Both the position numbers and the translations under genes were made by a program. Positions 25,060 to 36,375 of a stretch of DNA of 64,000 nucleotides are shown here, piece after piece. The stretch's first letter is position 1; each line of letters begins with the position of its first letter. Source of the DNA: Guyanagaster necrorhizus (Eukaryota; Basidiomycota; Agaricomycetes; Agaricales; Physalacriaceae); the NCBI RefSeq assembly GCF_019112545.1, contig NW_025064885.1, positions 954,073 through 1,018,072 of the forward strand, written 5' to 3'. Under the pieces are notes generated by a model, which worked only from the letters and a program-made list of their open reading frames with translations, was not told where the DNA came from and ran no database searches.

Positions 25060-27967
25060 ATGAATGAAGATGATCCACAACGCTTGTATACTCCGACCAA
25101 TCCTGAGTTGTCTGCGACTTTTCGTTTCATCTCTGTCGTCAATGCCAAGTTCGGTCTATCACTCGCTTCCTATCATGATCTCTACACTTGGTCGACGGTC
25201 AATTTGGCTGAATTTTGGTCTCTCGTATGGGACGAAACGCATGTCGTTGGGGACAAGGGAGTCCATGTTGTCGATGCACAAGCGAAGCCTTCTGATAATC
25301 CGCTTTGGTTCTCGGATTCAAAGATTAGTTGGGCCGAAAATATGCTTCGATGTCGCTCAGACAAGGTCGCCATCATCCAAGCCAGTGTGTCTCGTGTGCT
25401 TTAGCCCAGTGGCTTAGTATTCGTTCGTCTCATGACAGTCTTGGCAGCCGAACCCATCGCGAATCAATCATCTAGTCCAGAGTTGCGACGCATCACTTAC
25501 TCGCAACTCTACACCGCCGTTGCTGACCTTGTCTCCGCTCTCCTCAGCAATGGGCTGCAACCGGGTGACCGGGTAGCATCTTACGCCTCAAATTGCATTG
25601 TACGTCTACATCCACCCATTGTCTCTACTTTTCCGTCATCTTTCCTTCTCCGCCGTTCGGGTCAAAGTGTGGCATTATCTTCTGATCTCCGCATTATCTA
25701 GGAGAATCTAATCGCCTGTTTGGCTACTACAGCGGTGGGAGGGATTTTTGTCACTGCGGCTGCAGATTTCGGACCTGATGGGGTGTTAGAGCGGTACGTG
25801 GTCAAGTTGAGCTCCTCCCCCGTCTTCTAATCTGAACACTAGATTTGAACAAGTCCTGCCAAAGTTCATTTTCACTGTTGATGCCGTCGTGTCAGTTCTT
25901 TCGTTTACACTCTGACTAAAAATAACTCGCATTCCCATCTATCTTGTACAGCTACAACGGAAAAGTCCACGATCATCTCTCCAAAGTATCAGCTCTCGTA
26001 CAAGGTTTATCTAAAGTGTCCGATAGTACGGACTTTCAGGTCATCCTCTTGGATACAAATCTCCGCAACAAGGACCCCGTATCGGTACCAAATGGATACA
26101 TTTCCTGGAATGACTTTCTCGTACAAGGCCAACACTGCAAGCTCGGACGCTCAGAATCTGGCGAGATACTCTGGCACCGTGGCTCCTTCAATGATCCGTT
26201 GTGGATATTGTTCAGTTCAGGAACCACAGGTAGATGAACTTCTTTTCCTTGATGTCGTGTTATTTCCGACGCTTGATCATCTAGGTCGTCCAAAGTAAGC
26301 GGCGTTATGGATCTTCTCCGTTTATCTGACACGCAACAGGCCTATCGTACATCGCGCGGGTGGAATGCTCTTACAAGCAAAGAAAGAACTTGTCATATGC
26401 GGTGGCCTTCAACCCGATGACGTTTTCTTCTATTACACTACAACGTTGGTGCTCACTTCTACACAACCCATACGCTCCTTACCGTGTTCCTTAGCGGATG
26501 GATGATGTGGAACTTCTTGGTCGGCGGCTTAAGCCTGGGTTGCACCCTTGTGCTGTACGACGGCAGTCTTTTGCGGGATGCATCCCTTCTGTGGCGGCTT
26601 GTGGATGATCTCGGCATAACAATTTTTGGAACAAGTGCAAAGTACATTGACCAGCTTTCTGTGCGCGAGAACCTTTCCCTATGTGATCTCGGCCTCACTT
26701 ATGTGCCTACGCAGAAAAAGTACAAGCCTCGCGAGCACCATGCTCTAGTTACGCTTCGGCACATTTATTCTACAGGTTCTCCGCTCTCTGCCCCGCTGTT
26801 CGATTATGTTTATCAACACATTCATCCTACCGTTCTGCTGGGATCAATAACCGGTGGGTCGGAGTCACAGGACTCGTCAGGTGTGTCTAATGAAAACCAG
26901 GTGGAACTGATATCTGCTCACTGTTCGCGGGAATGTGCGATGCTTTGCCTGTGTATCGTGGGTTTGTGCTCTGTTCTATCTTAAATCCGAACTAGGCTCA
27001 ATCCATGAAAAGCCAAATTCAGTGTAGAATGTTGGGCATGGCGATCGAAAGCTTCACTTCGCACGGGACTGCTACTGCACCCGGCAATACCGGAGAGCTG
27101 GTGTGCTTGAAACCCTTTCCATGCATGCCTGTCGGGTTTTGGCCCCTACCTGGATTCGGGACCGATGAAGCGGTTTTAACTGCGAAAGAACGATACAAGC
27201 AGGCGTATTTCTCGGAGTTCGACGATGTTTGGTGTAAGCCGTGTTTTACTTCCGTTCGGAGGCTGTTATCCTAGACATAGAAACAGATCATGGTGATCAC
27301 ATATGCATAACCAGTTCGCAGTCTGGTAATGGTGGAGGCGTGATTATGTTGGGTCGTTCAGATGGCGTGCTGTGAGTTGCGCCACCTCACCTCAGTTTAT
27401 GATTGATTCCATGCTGCGCGCGACAGTAATCCAGGAGGCATCCGGTTCGGGTCTGCAGAAATCTATGACGTGATCGATCTCTGTTTCCCCCCCGGCGATG
27501 ATGCCCTGGAACCTGGGGTTGTTGACTTTCTTGCTGTTGGCCAATTAATTGAAGGGGGTACAGATGAACGAGTCGTCCTCTTCGTCAAGCTGCCTGAAGG
27601 CCACGTCTTGTCTGAAACTAGTTTGGAGGAAAAGATCAAGGCTGAGATACGCAAGAGACGGAGTCCCAGGCATGTTCCAGCAAAGGTAACTAGAAAGGAG
27701 CTATTGTTCCCGTAACAATGCTCATAACGTGAGGCTATAGATCATACAAGTGCCGCAAGTACCGTACACGTTGAACGGTAAACGTGTAGAGGTGCTGATC
27801 AAGAAGGCAAGGTGTCGCAGTTCTTCCAGTGTTTGCGTGGCTAAGCGATCATGCAGATAATAAACGGCGCCCCTTTATCGAGTGTGAACCCGGCAACGTT
27901 GTCTAATCCTGAATGCCTCGAGTTCTTTGCAGATGTGGGCGTGTTATTGCGCAATGAGGTCACTTGA
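25060..27967 (+). CDS. AACS: Acetoacetyl-CoA synthetase
   Basis: ANL-superfamily ligase that activates acetoacetate to acetoacetyl-CoA with ATP in the cytosol, feeding sterol or lipid synthesis. The N-terminal AACS region reads LYTPTNPELSATFRFISVVN, YHDLYTWSTVNLAEFWSLVW and NPLWFSDSKISWAENML. The AMP-binding core has LWILFSSGTTGRPKPIVH (P-loop), FYYTTTGWMMWNFLVGGL, GSITGGTDICSLFAG, GNTGELVCLKPFPCMPVGFW and DHGDHICITSSQSGNGGG. LGRSDGVLNPGGIRFGSAEIY and the catalytic Lys in YTLNGKRVEVLIKK follow. Ends LRNEVT*. About 12 exons, about 670 aa. The ATG at 25060 was chosen as the first in the family-like frame; an upstream exon is possible. Confidence 0.93.
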
Positions 27968-28646
27968 TTTGTTACATTGCATTAAATTGTAGAGCAAAAT
28001 TTGGTGTCGCTGTACGATTACTTTTAGTTGTAATGCAAAGTCGGGAGCAAAGCAGGAGCTGAGGAGGGAACCTGATCGAGGATGTGGCTGTGCAAAATAT
28101 CGCCTCGAGGTTGGTCCCGATAAGATAAAAATTTGATTTTTCCGACTGTGCATCCGGTTTCCGGGAAATCTGGGTTGCTAGTGAACCAACACGAGCAGAT
28201 ACTGTAGTTGGTACGCAACCTTCCTCTTCGTTTCTTAATCTCCCGCTTACAACTCTAATCTGACGTTCTTTCCACAGCGACAATCCTTCCAGGTGTCAAC
28301 AGTCCTTTGCTAGAGGTTCTCTGGTTCATGTTAGCCTCGTGTTCGACTTGAGACTAACCAACAGTGTATCATGAGGTTGGCAGATATATAAATACAAATG
28401 TCACGACATTTTTCTTCGTCTCATCTTGTGTCCCTCCTGCAGGTCCCACATGCCTACCCTATTCAACACCGTCCGGACATGCATTTACCGTGGGTCCTTG
28501 CGCTCATTTCACCGGGAAACGTACTCATGTTGCACAGTCTCTGCATTCGTTTGCACTATCATTTGTTTGGCGATGGCGGCCCATTTCGAGGCAGTCCTAG
28601 CATCGTCCGATCTCAGTGTGTATCTAAACCTTTCGCCCTTCACAGT
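27968..28646. other. Intergenic spacer with TATA-like box and likely 5' UTR intron
   Basis: 679 bp without a supportable gene. A TATATAAATA sequence lies at 28385-28394. A CTTCACAG acceptor ends at 28645, one base before the ATG at 28647, which suggests a 5' UTR intron for the next gene. Two overlapping open frames at 28398-28791 look like chance. Confidence 0.45.
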
Positions 28647-29635
28647 ATGGCTGATTTCATTTCATCAGCTCGTTTTGTTCCCTTCGCTATATTTGTCTGC
28701 TCTGCTAGCATGCTCATCATCATCGCACTGTACGCCCCCGCGAATCTTTAATTGCTGCGTTCATTTCCCAACCCATTCTCCCTGGCATTAGGCTCGGGTT
28801 CAGTTTCTTCCTGCGAGAGCGAAATCCAATATCAACCAGGATCGAGCTCGGATGTTTGGGACTTGCGGGTGTGTTGTGGCTAGGTGCGGTTCCCGACCCA
28901 CTTGTTGTTCCCGTTATATACAACTTAATCTCTATTTAAACAGTTCTCGGTGTATATTTGGCAACATCAGAATCGCAGTCTGCGGACGTCCAGTGCTTTG
29001 CTTCAGAAACGTCCACCGCCGTTTTGGATGACTCTCTCGCAAGCTGTGAGCGAACAATTTTCTGACCCTGGTTCCCCGAATTGATGGGGTATTGCAGTTC
29101 ACACAGACCAATATCAAGCGATGTATCGGGTATTAAACGTATTTGCATTGATTAATGCCGTCCTTTGTACGTACCACCCGACTTTCGGCTCATAAAAATT
29201 CTCACCCGAGGGATCTCAGTCCTAGTTTGCTGCGTAGGACTCTTGTTCTTGGCAGTACGAAGACACCGTAAAGGTGACGACCACATGTGGCATGGTCCCG
29301 TAACGTCCTGTGCTTGGTTCAATGACTACGGGAAGAAGCAACAGAACCGGAGCCAGAGTCAGAGGAACATCCTTCCGACGCAACAGGCCCAGACTCGTGA
29401 GGTGTATGTTGCGCCACTGACCGCCCCACCGGTACCGTCCAAACAGCGTCACCAGTCATCACGGTCGAGAGGTCATTCACAGTCAAGAAGAGGAGGGCCT
29501 TATACAGAGCGGTATCCGTCGTCAAGGTCTCACGGACGACAGGCTTCAGGAAGTACCTCGACAAATGATATTGAGAGTGGGGTGATGCGAAATCCGAATC
29601 GGACAGCAGGAGGTCCACGGGTTACGAAGCGGTAG
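28647..29635 (+). CDS. Four-span membrane protein 1 (MARVEL-like layout)
   Basis: Five exons give about 270 aa. Helices: ARFVPFAIFVCSASMLIIIALL, IELGCLGLAGVLWLVLGVYLA, and two after a Cys-containing loop (AMYRVLNVFALINAVLFLVCCVGLLFLAV is long enough for one tight hairpin or a single long span). The cytoplasmic tail is Gln/Ser/Arg-rich (SRSRGHSQSRR) and ends PRVTKR*. A phase-1 intron directly follows VLWL, at 28884. The layout resembles fungal MARVEL-domain proteins of plasma-membrane domains, but the sequence match is weak. First of three tandem related genes. Confidence 0.65.
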
Positions 29636-29826
29636 TGTAGATTTAGGGACATGTATCTGTTACGAATAGATAATATATTTACGACTGAACCACGGCAACT
29701 TGGAAATCCATCCGTCACGTGCATGATCAACAAAAATCGGACGCGAATATTAATGGAAGCTGTTTTCTTGTCCTTCATTCTCATTGCTTGGCCTGCGAAA
29801 CCTTTTCTCGACGACCGACGACTACG

Positions 29827-30987
29827 ATGACTATCCGTTTTATAAATTGGCGACTGGCGTTTTATAGTACGTGCCCAATTTTCTGGTATGCCGTTCGATC
29901 TTGAACTGATCGGCCCCCAGTCTCTGTATTTCTCTGTTCAGGTCTGTCATCTGTCCCCTTGGAAGGATTTCGGGCTCACGATGACCAAGGCACTGTGCTT
30001 GGTCTTGCTGCGCATCTTGCCAGCGTATTTCTCCCAAATTTGCACAGTAGGCCGATGGTTTAGACGTCTTCTGCAGTGGCGCTGATGGAACTGCTAGAGG
30101 ACTTTACGATTTTTGCCTTGATCATTCCATCTCTAACTATTTTTGCGTTCATGATAACGTGAGTGCTTCTATGCGGATTGGCGGTTTTCTGACTTTTCTA
30201 GGTTGCAATGGGCGCAACCTATAACTGAGGCGGTAGTGCTGTTCATTCTGGCGGCCCTATGGCTTGGTAAGCCTTCACTCTGCATCTCGAGGGAACGTGT
30301 GTGATAACAATTTTAGCCATGGGCGCCTGGTCAGAGTAAGATATCACTTATTACGTCGCATTCGTTCTTCTGATGATATCACGGCTAGCGATATAATCGG
30401 CAATTATCAGTGCGATTCGCTGGCTGGACAGAGAGTTGCAACGTCCAACGGAGATAGCGAGTATTGTTTGCTGGACCAAGAGTAAAGTTGCTCATATCTT
30501 TCCCTCAGTGAGCGCCCAATCATATTGTTACGAGATAAAAGTCATCGAGGCTTTCTCTTGGATGAACTTTGTACTTTTTGCGTTTTCATTCATCATTCTT
30601 CTCGCCCTGGTGACTCAAGCACAAAAATTGGGTCGATACGATATCTGGACGGAGCCCATAAAAGGTGTGCTTATACTCGCATTTAAGAGTTCTATCAACG
30701 TCTAACTTTGTCCTTCTAGAACTCGGATGGTCGGTTTTGTGCTTGTTCTTCCGGGGCGCTCTTGTTTACCCAATTGAAATAGGTTCGGAGAGTGGCCTGG
30801 CTATTACAACACTTCTCCTGGCATGCCTCACTACCCTGTCGGGGGTTATGTCCCCTACGGTGTCCCTATGCAAGCAGGTTCTGGTATTACCCAGCAGGCC
30901 GGAAACTCAATTGTTATCCAGCCTGGTGTCAATGGTCAACCTCCCACAATCACGCAAGTGCCCTTTGGCACTGCTATCCATCCTTAA
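29827..30987 (+). CDS. Four-span membrane protein 2 (MARVEL-like)
   Basis: Start MTIRFINWRLAFY, spliced to a second exon. Later exons read TIFALIIPSLTIFAFMIT, LFILAALWLAMGAWSDDIIG, CDSLAGQRVATSNGD (extracellular loop with Cys), SAQSYCYEIKVIEAFSWMNFVLFAFSFIILLALVTQAQ and RYDIWTEPIKELGWFGEWPG. The tail is Pro/Gln/Gly-rich and ends PFGTAIHP*. The ending only appears after removing introns at about 30665-30718 and 30730-30781. The Cys loop and FSWMNF-type last helix fit fungal MARVEL proteins. A phase-1 intron follows ALWL at 30267. The region between exons 2 and 3 (about 29920-30090) is uncertain, as is the donor near 30459-30470. Confidence 0.65.
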
Positions 30988-31232
30988 TGATTCAAAATTG
31001 AATTTCTTACGAACACACGAGGCAGCTGGTTTGGTCTATCTCACGTCATATCACTTTAGAACATTGTAAACGGCCGTTCTATTTACGTTTAAAATGGAAC
31101 ACATGTCAATCCTCATGTTGGTCATGCATTTTCCTCGTGATTCTAAGTGTGAAATACAACCGACGAAGCTTGCTGGTCATCAGTCGAGGCAATCTTGTCC
31201 GATCTTGTCCGTACCCTGTACTCTCCATTCCA

Positions 31233-31867
31233 ATGCCGTCCTTGTTTCGCGGGAACCCCGTTAGGTCTACCAGTGCATGTGAGTTTCCCTGGCATTAGAG
31301 GTCTATCATTCACTCATCTGCACTAGTGGTTACAACACTCGCAGTGGGATGGATGATAACCAAACTGCTGTCTTCTCTTCGTACGTTTCAAGGCGACCCG
31401 TCACGGTCTCAACGACTGTTCACCTCGATATGACATAGATGCCTTCCATTTGACACAGACGTCGGTTGCCATGATGGCGATAGCGTCTTTGATGTTACTG
31501 TAGGTGATGTTCGCCACTGCCCGACATCCAGACTTAGAGGATCATGCAAAGGGTGATGCTTCATCATCGACGCGAAGGTCAGCTCCTGACGCAGACGCAA
31601 GAAGAGATGGTTCTGATCGCTGGGTTCGGGCTATTCTGGGTCGGTAAGTGGATTTTTTCTGTGGGGTGATTCAGACTGCCGAAATGTCTTTTAGCCACGC
31701 TTTTAGGTTGGAGGGCATTCACACACGGTAGTGTGAGTCCAGGACAAGCTGGAGCGATGGGAGCAACGTCGAGCCATCGAGAAGCAGGATTCACTGGTGG
31801 TGCCTTGCCTTATCCGTGCTCAGCCGATGATATCTATTGTGTTGTAGAAGAATGGTCATTCTTTTAG
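31233..31867 (+). CDS. Membrane protein 3, shortened relative of genes 1 and 2
   Basis: Five exons join to MPSLFRGNPVRSTSA, helix LVTTLAVGWMITKLLSSL, helix SVAMMAIASLMLLIMQRVML, a charged loop HHRREGQLLTQTQEE, helix MVLIAGFGLFWVATLLGW, then a Gly/Ala/Ser-rich end (VVEEWSFF*). About 145 aa with three helices and no fourth. The phase-1 intron after LFWV at 31644 matches the intron position of the two upstream neighbours, which supports tandem duplication. It could be a decaying copy or a divergent functional one. Confidence 0.5.
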
Positions 31868-32313
31868 GGACGTCGAGGTACGATCCCCGTATTGAATCTA
31901 TTCTTTTTCGTGTGTAGCCCCGTTGACTGAGCGCGTCAGATAAAGGGATCATGGTGCAATGCGACGGTCATGAACCATCCCCAAGCATCCTGGTGGCATC
32001 AAAAGTATCGTTGAAATAAAACATGTGCGGTTGGATAGCCAAATGCTGGTGATAATTGATATGTCGGCGTTGAAACTTGAATGATGGGATCCTTCATGGA
32101 AACACCTAAATAATGATACAAACATAAAGTTTTCTAGTCACCATACCTTGTTGCCATAGTGGAATGCGGCGCAATATGTTGAAAAGCCATACAACAGTAT
32201 GCAAGGCGCAGTCAACGGTCTAGTCGCTGATGTCAAAGGCAACTTGGAACCGGCTGGGCTCGGCCCGGTGACTCGCCCTTCATTAACAACCATCTCCTCA
32301 TCCCTCACAGAAC
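31868..32313. other. Intergenic spacer upstream of the UBE2H gene
   Basis: 446 bp. An open frame from 32199 runs into the ubiquitin-conjugating gene in frame, but its translation is not E2-like. It most likely represents 5' UTR and promoter. Confidence 0.4.
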
Positions 32314-33153
32314 ATGATAAGTGCCTTTCCTTACTATTTCTATATTACTGGCTGATAATCCTTACCGGTAATCACGCTTCTCCAAGCAAGCGTCGCATCG
32401 AAACCGATGTCATGAAGATGTATGTTTAACATATCACTTTCGATGTCGACTCACTTCGCTCCCTAGGCTCATGTCCGACTACGAGGTCTCGCTCGTCAAT
32501 GACAGTATGCAAGAGTTCTACGTCAGATTCTATGGGCCAGCTGAAAGTGAGTCGAGTTCTGTGGCAGATGCAGTGGGCTAATGCATAGGACAGCACCCTT
32601 TGCTGGCGGTGTATGGAAGATCCATGTCGAACTGCCAGACCAGTACCCCTTCAAATCACCCAGTATCGGATTCATGAACAAGATATTCCATCCCAACATC
32701 GATGAGCTGTACGCCTTGCTATCTTCCTTCATCCGTGCCCTACTCACAACATCAGGAGCGGGTCGGTTTGCCTCGATGTAATCAATCAAACATGGTCTCC
32801 AATGTTCGGTACGTCCCGCAATTGTTCATGTTGCCGCCCTGACACTCGTCTAGATATGATAAACATATTCGAAGTGTTTCTCCCCCAGCTCCTCAGATAC
32901 CCAAACCCGAATGACCCTCTGAATGGCGAAGCGGCTGCGCTGTTAATGCGCCATCCGAAGGAATATGAGGCAAAGGTCAAAGGTGAATAAATGCCAATGC
33001 TTCATCTATACGCGTGTCAAGCTAATGAAATGATTAGAATACGTCCAACGGTTTGCCACCAAGGAAGCTGCTGATGCTGCTACAGACAGCAAAGAAGATG
33101 AGGATGAAGACGAGGAAATGAGCGACATCGGGAGCATCAGTGACGCCGAGTGA
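32314..33153 (+). CDS. UBC8: Ubiquitin-conjugating enzyme E2 (UBE2H/Ubc8 type)
   Basis: E2 that takes ubiquitin from E1 on its catalytic Cys. The core reads [93 protein letters not shown]; the active Cys is in SGSVCLDV and the HPN motif precedes it. The acidic tail ([14 protein letters not shown]) is typical of UBE2H/Ubc8, which in yeast serves the GID ligase in gluconeogenic enzyme turnover. About 185 aa, six exons. The expected N-terminus MASPSKRR is obtained only with an AT-AC intron (32317-32375) after the ATG. Confidence 0.88.
32317..32375 (+). other. UBC8: Putative AT-AC intron directly after the start codon
   Basis: 59 nt, beginning ATAAGT and ending TAATCAC, with a CTGAT branch-like site about 20 nt from the end. 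Removing it joins ATG to GCT TCT CCA AGC. ATAAGT...AC is the form described for U2-type AT-AC introns. Confidence 0.55.
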
Positions 33154-33383
33154 ACATCCATTTGCCGTCCTATCTCCTCCTCTGTTCCCGCATTTATTTA
33201 TCCTGGTCCATTGATGATCAATCGTTCTCTATCTAATCATCTGTATGATGTCGTTGCGCAGCTTTCCTCCTCTAACTGTACATACCTAGCGTTCAAGGCC
33301 ACTTGACGTACATATCCTCATCTCACTGATTTCTTGCTCTTCGTCTACATGTAGTCTCCGACAATAATAGATGGATGGATATA

Positions 33384-34152
33384 TCAACTGGGTGTATGCG
33401 TGTTTGAGGGATTAGGTATTGATTGAGCAAGCTCTTCAACCTTCTTCTGCGTCTCCATTGCCACCTGAATCACAAGGTTATTAGTGGAAGCTCAAACATG
33501 TACAGTAAGCCCAAACCTTGACAAGGTTATCGATTTGAGTTTTGATGTTGTCCATGGTGACTTGTTTCTGCTTGCTTTCTTTCAGCAACTCTTCCTTTGC
33601 GAGCATGAGATCTCGTTTCCGCTGATCAAGTCTTTCGAGACGAAAGGTAGCAAGGATCAAGAAGAAGAATTGGCGTCAAGGACTGACCTCTGCCGCTCAA
33701 CGAGTTCAAAACTCAACCGGTTCAGCATCAGTTGATGCTCGTCTGCCAGCACTTCCTCCGTCTTCGCTTCCTCCGGGGCACGTTCTTTGAATTCTTCAAG
33801 GGAATAAAGTGAGACGTCCTGATATATTGAGCTAAAAGCCGGTGAGTGACGAAGAAAAGTAATGGCCAAAGACGTACGCAAACTGTCGACACTTTTCAAT
33901 CTCCCTCTCCAGGTGCCGCTTTTCATAGAGGAGATTCTGCAGGCCAAGATGAGACTGGTCCATGTCATGGCGAGCAGCGGCTGTCGCGTCTTTTGTGTGG
34001 CGTGTAGCGAGATTGGCAGCGCGATTCAGGGCCTTGAGCTTAGCCATGAGTGCAGACGCCAAAATGTGGGTAGTAGCAAGATCATTTCCGGCGCCATCCT
34101 TCTCGACGAGGCGGGAGAGGTCGTCGAAGAGAGAGGTAGAGTTGAAATCCAT
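33384..34152 (-). CDS. THOC5: THO complex subunit 5 homologue
   Basis: Subunit of the nuclear THO/TREX mRNA-export complex. About 220 aa of mostly coiled coil, short as usual for basidiomycetes. Signatures: GLQNLLYEKRHLEREIEKCRQFA joined to SIYQDVSLYSLEEFKERAPE, then DEHQLMLNRLSFELVERQR, LDQRKRDLMLAKEELL and MDNIKTQIDNLVK. The YEKRHL...E..KC.. block is the THOC5/Fmip hallmark. Three introns; the last exon ends HTPS* at 33384. Divergent from G6PDH across 165 bp. Confidence 0.85.
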
Positions 34153-34317
34153 GTGTGACCGTCACAGGATGTGACCGGGCCGGAAAGGGGTCCAAAGGTG
34201 CGCTTGCTGAGTGATGATGATGTTAGTGATTACGCCAGTTACTCAGGTTACTCCGAGTCTCTCATTTACCGCTCACTCTCATCATCCACCTCTCTATCTT
34301 CAACTTTCACGACAAAA

Positions 34318-36248
34318 ATGACACGCCAGCGTTCGATGTCCGGCACTATTCCTTCCATGGAGACCTCCCACGAAGAGCTCAAGGACAACACCGTTATCGT
34401 CGGTCAGTAATCTCGTCCTCATCTCGACAACGGACAGCCAGCTCTGACTTTGTTCGTATTCCAGTCCTTGGTGCCTCTGGTGACCTTGCCAAGAAGAAGG
34501 TGTTTTCGTCCCTCACTCACTCTTGAATACTGCTTAATGTAACTTTCTCAGACTTTCCCAGCCTTGTTCGGGCTTTACGCTCAAAACTATCTTCCTCGCG
34601 ATGTAAAAATCATTGGCTACGCCAGAACTAAAATGGACTTGCCCGAGTTCCATAAACGCGCTACCTCCTATATCAAAAACCCTGACGACAGCCCCGAGAT
34701 TGCTGCCAAAATCCAAGAGTTCAAAGACATATTAACTTATCTTGCTGGCAGCTACGAGGACGGTGGCGCTTTTGTCGAGCTGAATAAGTGCCTTGAGGAC
34801 ATCGAGGCCGGATACCAGTCCAAAGAATGTAACAGAATTTTCTACCTCGCTCTTCCACCGAGTGTGTTCATCCCCGTCGCCAAGAACCTCAAAGAACACT
34901 GCTATGTTACTAAAGGTGGTGTGAACAGAATCGTCGTGGAAAAGCCCTTTGGGAAGGATCTCGAATCTGCACGAGAACTGTTAGGTTCGCTCAAGCGATA
35001 CTGGACAGAGGACGAGACCTTCCGCATTGACCATTACTTGGGAAAAGAAATGGTCAAGAACATTCTCGTCTTGCGGTTCGCCAACGTTGCCATGAATGCA
35101 ACATGGGACAAGAATTCCATCAGTAACGTCCAGATAACATTCAAGGAGCCGTTTGGCACCGAAGGAAGGGGTGGGTACTTTGATGAGTTTGGAATGATCC
35201 GGGACGTTTTGCAGAATCGTGAGTCAGATTTCAGTCGGTAACAGCATGCATTATAATGGTGCATAGATTTGTTGCAGGTCCTCAGTATCATTGCAATGGA
35301 GAGGCCAGTGTCGTTTGCTGCCGAGGACATTCGGGACGAAAAGGTATGGGGCAACCAATTTGTGGGGCGCGAACCTGCCGACTGACCCTTGGCCAGGTTA
35401 AAGTCCTTCGTGCCATACCACCCATCGAACGTGATGACACACTATTGGGTCAGTACGTCGCAGCCAATGGAAAACCAGGGTACCTTGATGACGACACCGT
35501 CCCCAACAACTCTGTTTGCCCTACTTTTGCCGCCACTACTCTGTGGATCCATAACCCCCGGTGGGAAGGTGTACCATTCATCCTCAAGGCTGGTAAAGGT
35601 ATTTAGCTGTTTCTCTTGTTATATATTCTATGCGCTTACCTCTTCGCAGCCTTGAACGAAGCAAAAGTCGAAGTCAGGATTCAGTTCAAGGATGTCACCC
35701 AGGGCATCTTTAAAGATATTGCCCGCAACGAGCTAGTCATACGGATCCAACCATCCGAGGCGATTTATCTGAAACTGAACGCAAAGACCCCTGGTCTTTA
35801 CACCCGTGCGATGCCGACCGAGATGGACCTTACGTACAAGAGGCGATTCACCGATACGAAGATTCCAGAGGCGTACGAGGCCTTAATATTGGATGCACTG
35901 AAGGGTGACCACAGTAACTTTGTGAGGCACGATGAGTTGGACGTTGCATGGAAGGTGAGTTTTGATCGGACACGGCTCTGCGACGGTGTGTTGATAAGCC
36001 TGGGATGGGGCTCCGTAGATTTTCACTCCGATCCTCCATTGGATTGACGGTAAAGACGGGCCCAGGCCCAAACCCGTAAACTACCCATATGGATCTCGCG
36101 GACCGAAGGAGCTGACGGCGTTTGTGACGAAATATGGTTTTAAACGTAACACGGAAGGATAGTGAGTACATTACTACCAATAGCATGTCATATGTCGTAA
36201 CCTTTTTCTCGCAGTGTGTGGCCTGTCTCAAGCCTTGCGGCATTGTAG
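34318..36248 (+). CDS. ZWF1: Glucose-6-phosphate 1-dehydrogenase
   Basis: Cytosolic enzyme that oxidises glucose-6-phosphate with NADP+ in the first pentose phosphate step. NADP-binding: [24 protein letters not shown]. Further signatures: [24 protein letters not shown], the active-site motif [56 protein letters not shown], and the end [10 protein letters not shown]. Seven exons, about 515 aa, the usual length. The ATG at 34318 gives a 28-residue tail before the Rossmann strand. All key residues are present. Confidence 0.96.
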
Positions 36249-36375
36249 ACTCTAAAATGTCACATTGAAGCCAAGCTGAAGCATACGTAGCAAATTAACT
36301 GTACAATAACGGTAGAATGCGTTTCATAAGTGTATTATTCTGAACTGGAATCGATATTTTAAACCTGCCTTTTTA

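Noticed and set aside
28398..28791. Two overlapping small frames upstream of the first membrane gene
   Set aside because: They overlap each other and the real first exon; the composition is random and they lack conserved features.
32199..32429. Upstream in-frame extension of the E2 gene from 32199
   Set aside because: The translated 40-50 residues have no E2 character, while the AT-AC model gives the expected N-terminus. Kept only as an alternative.
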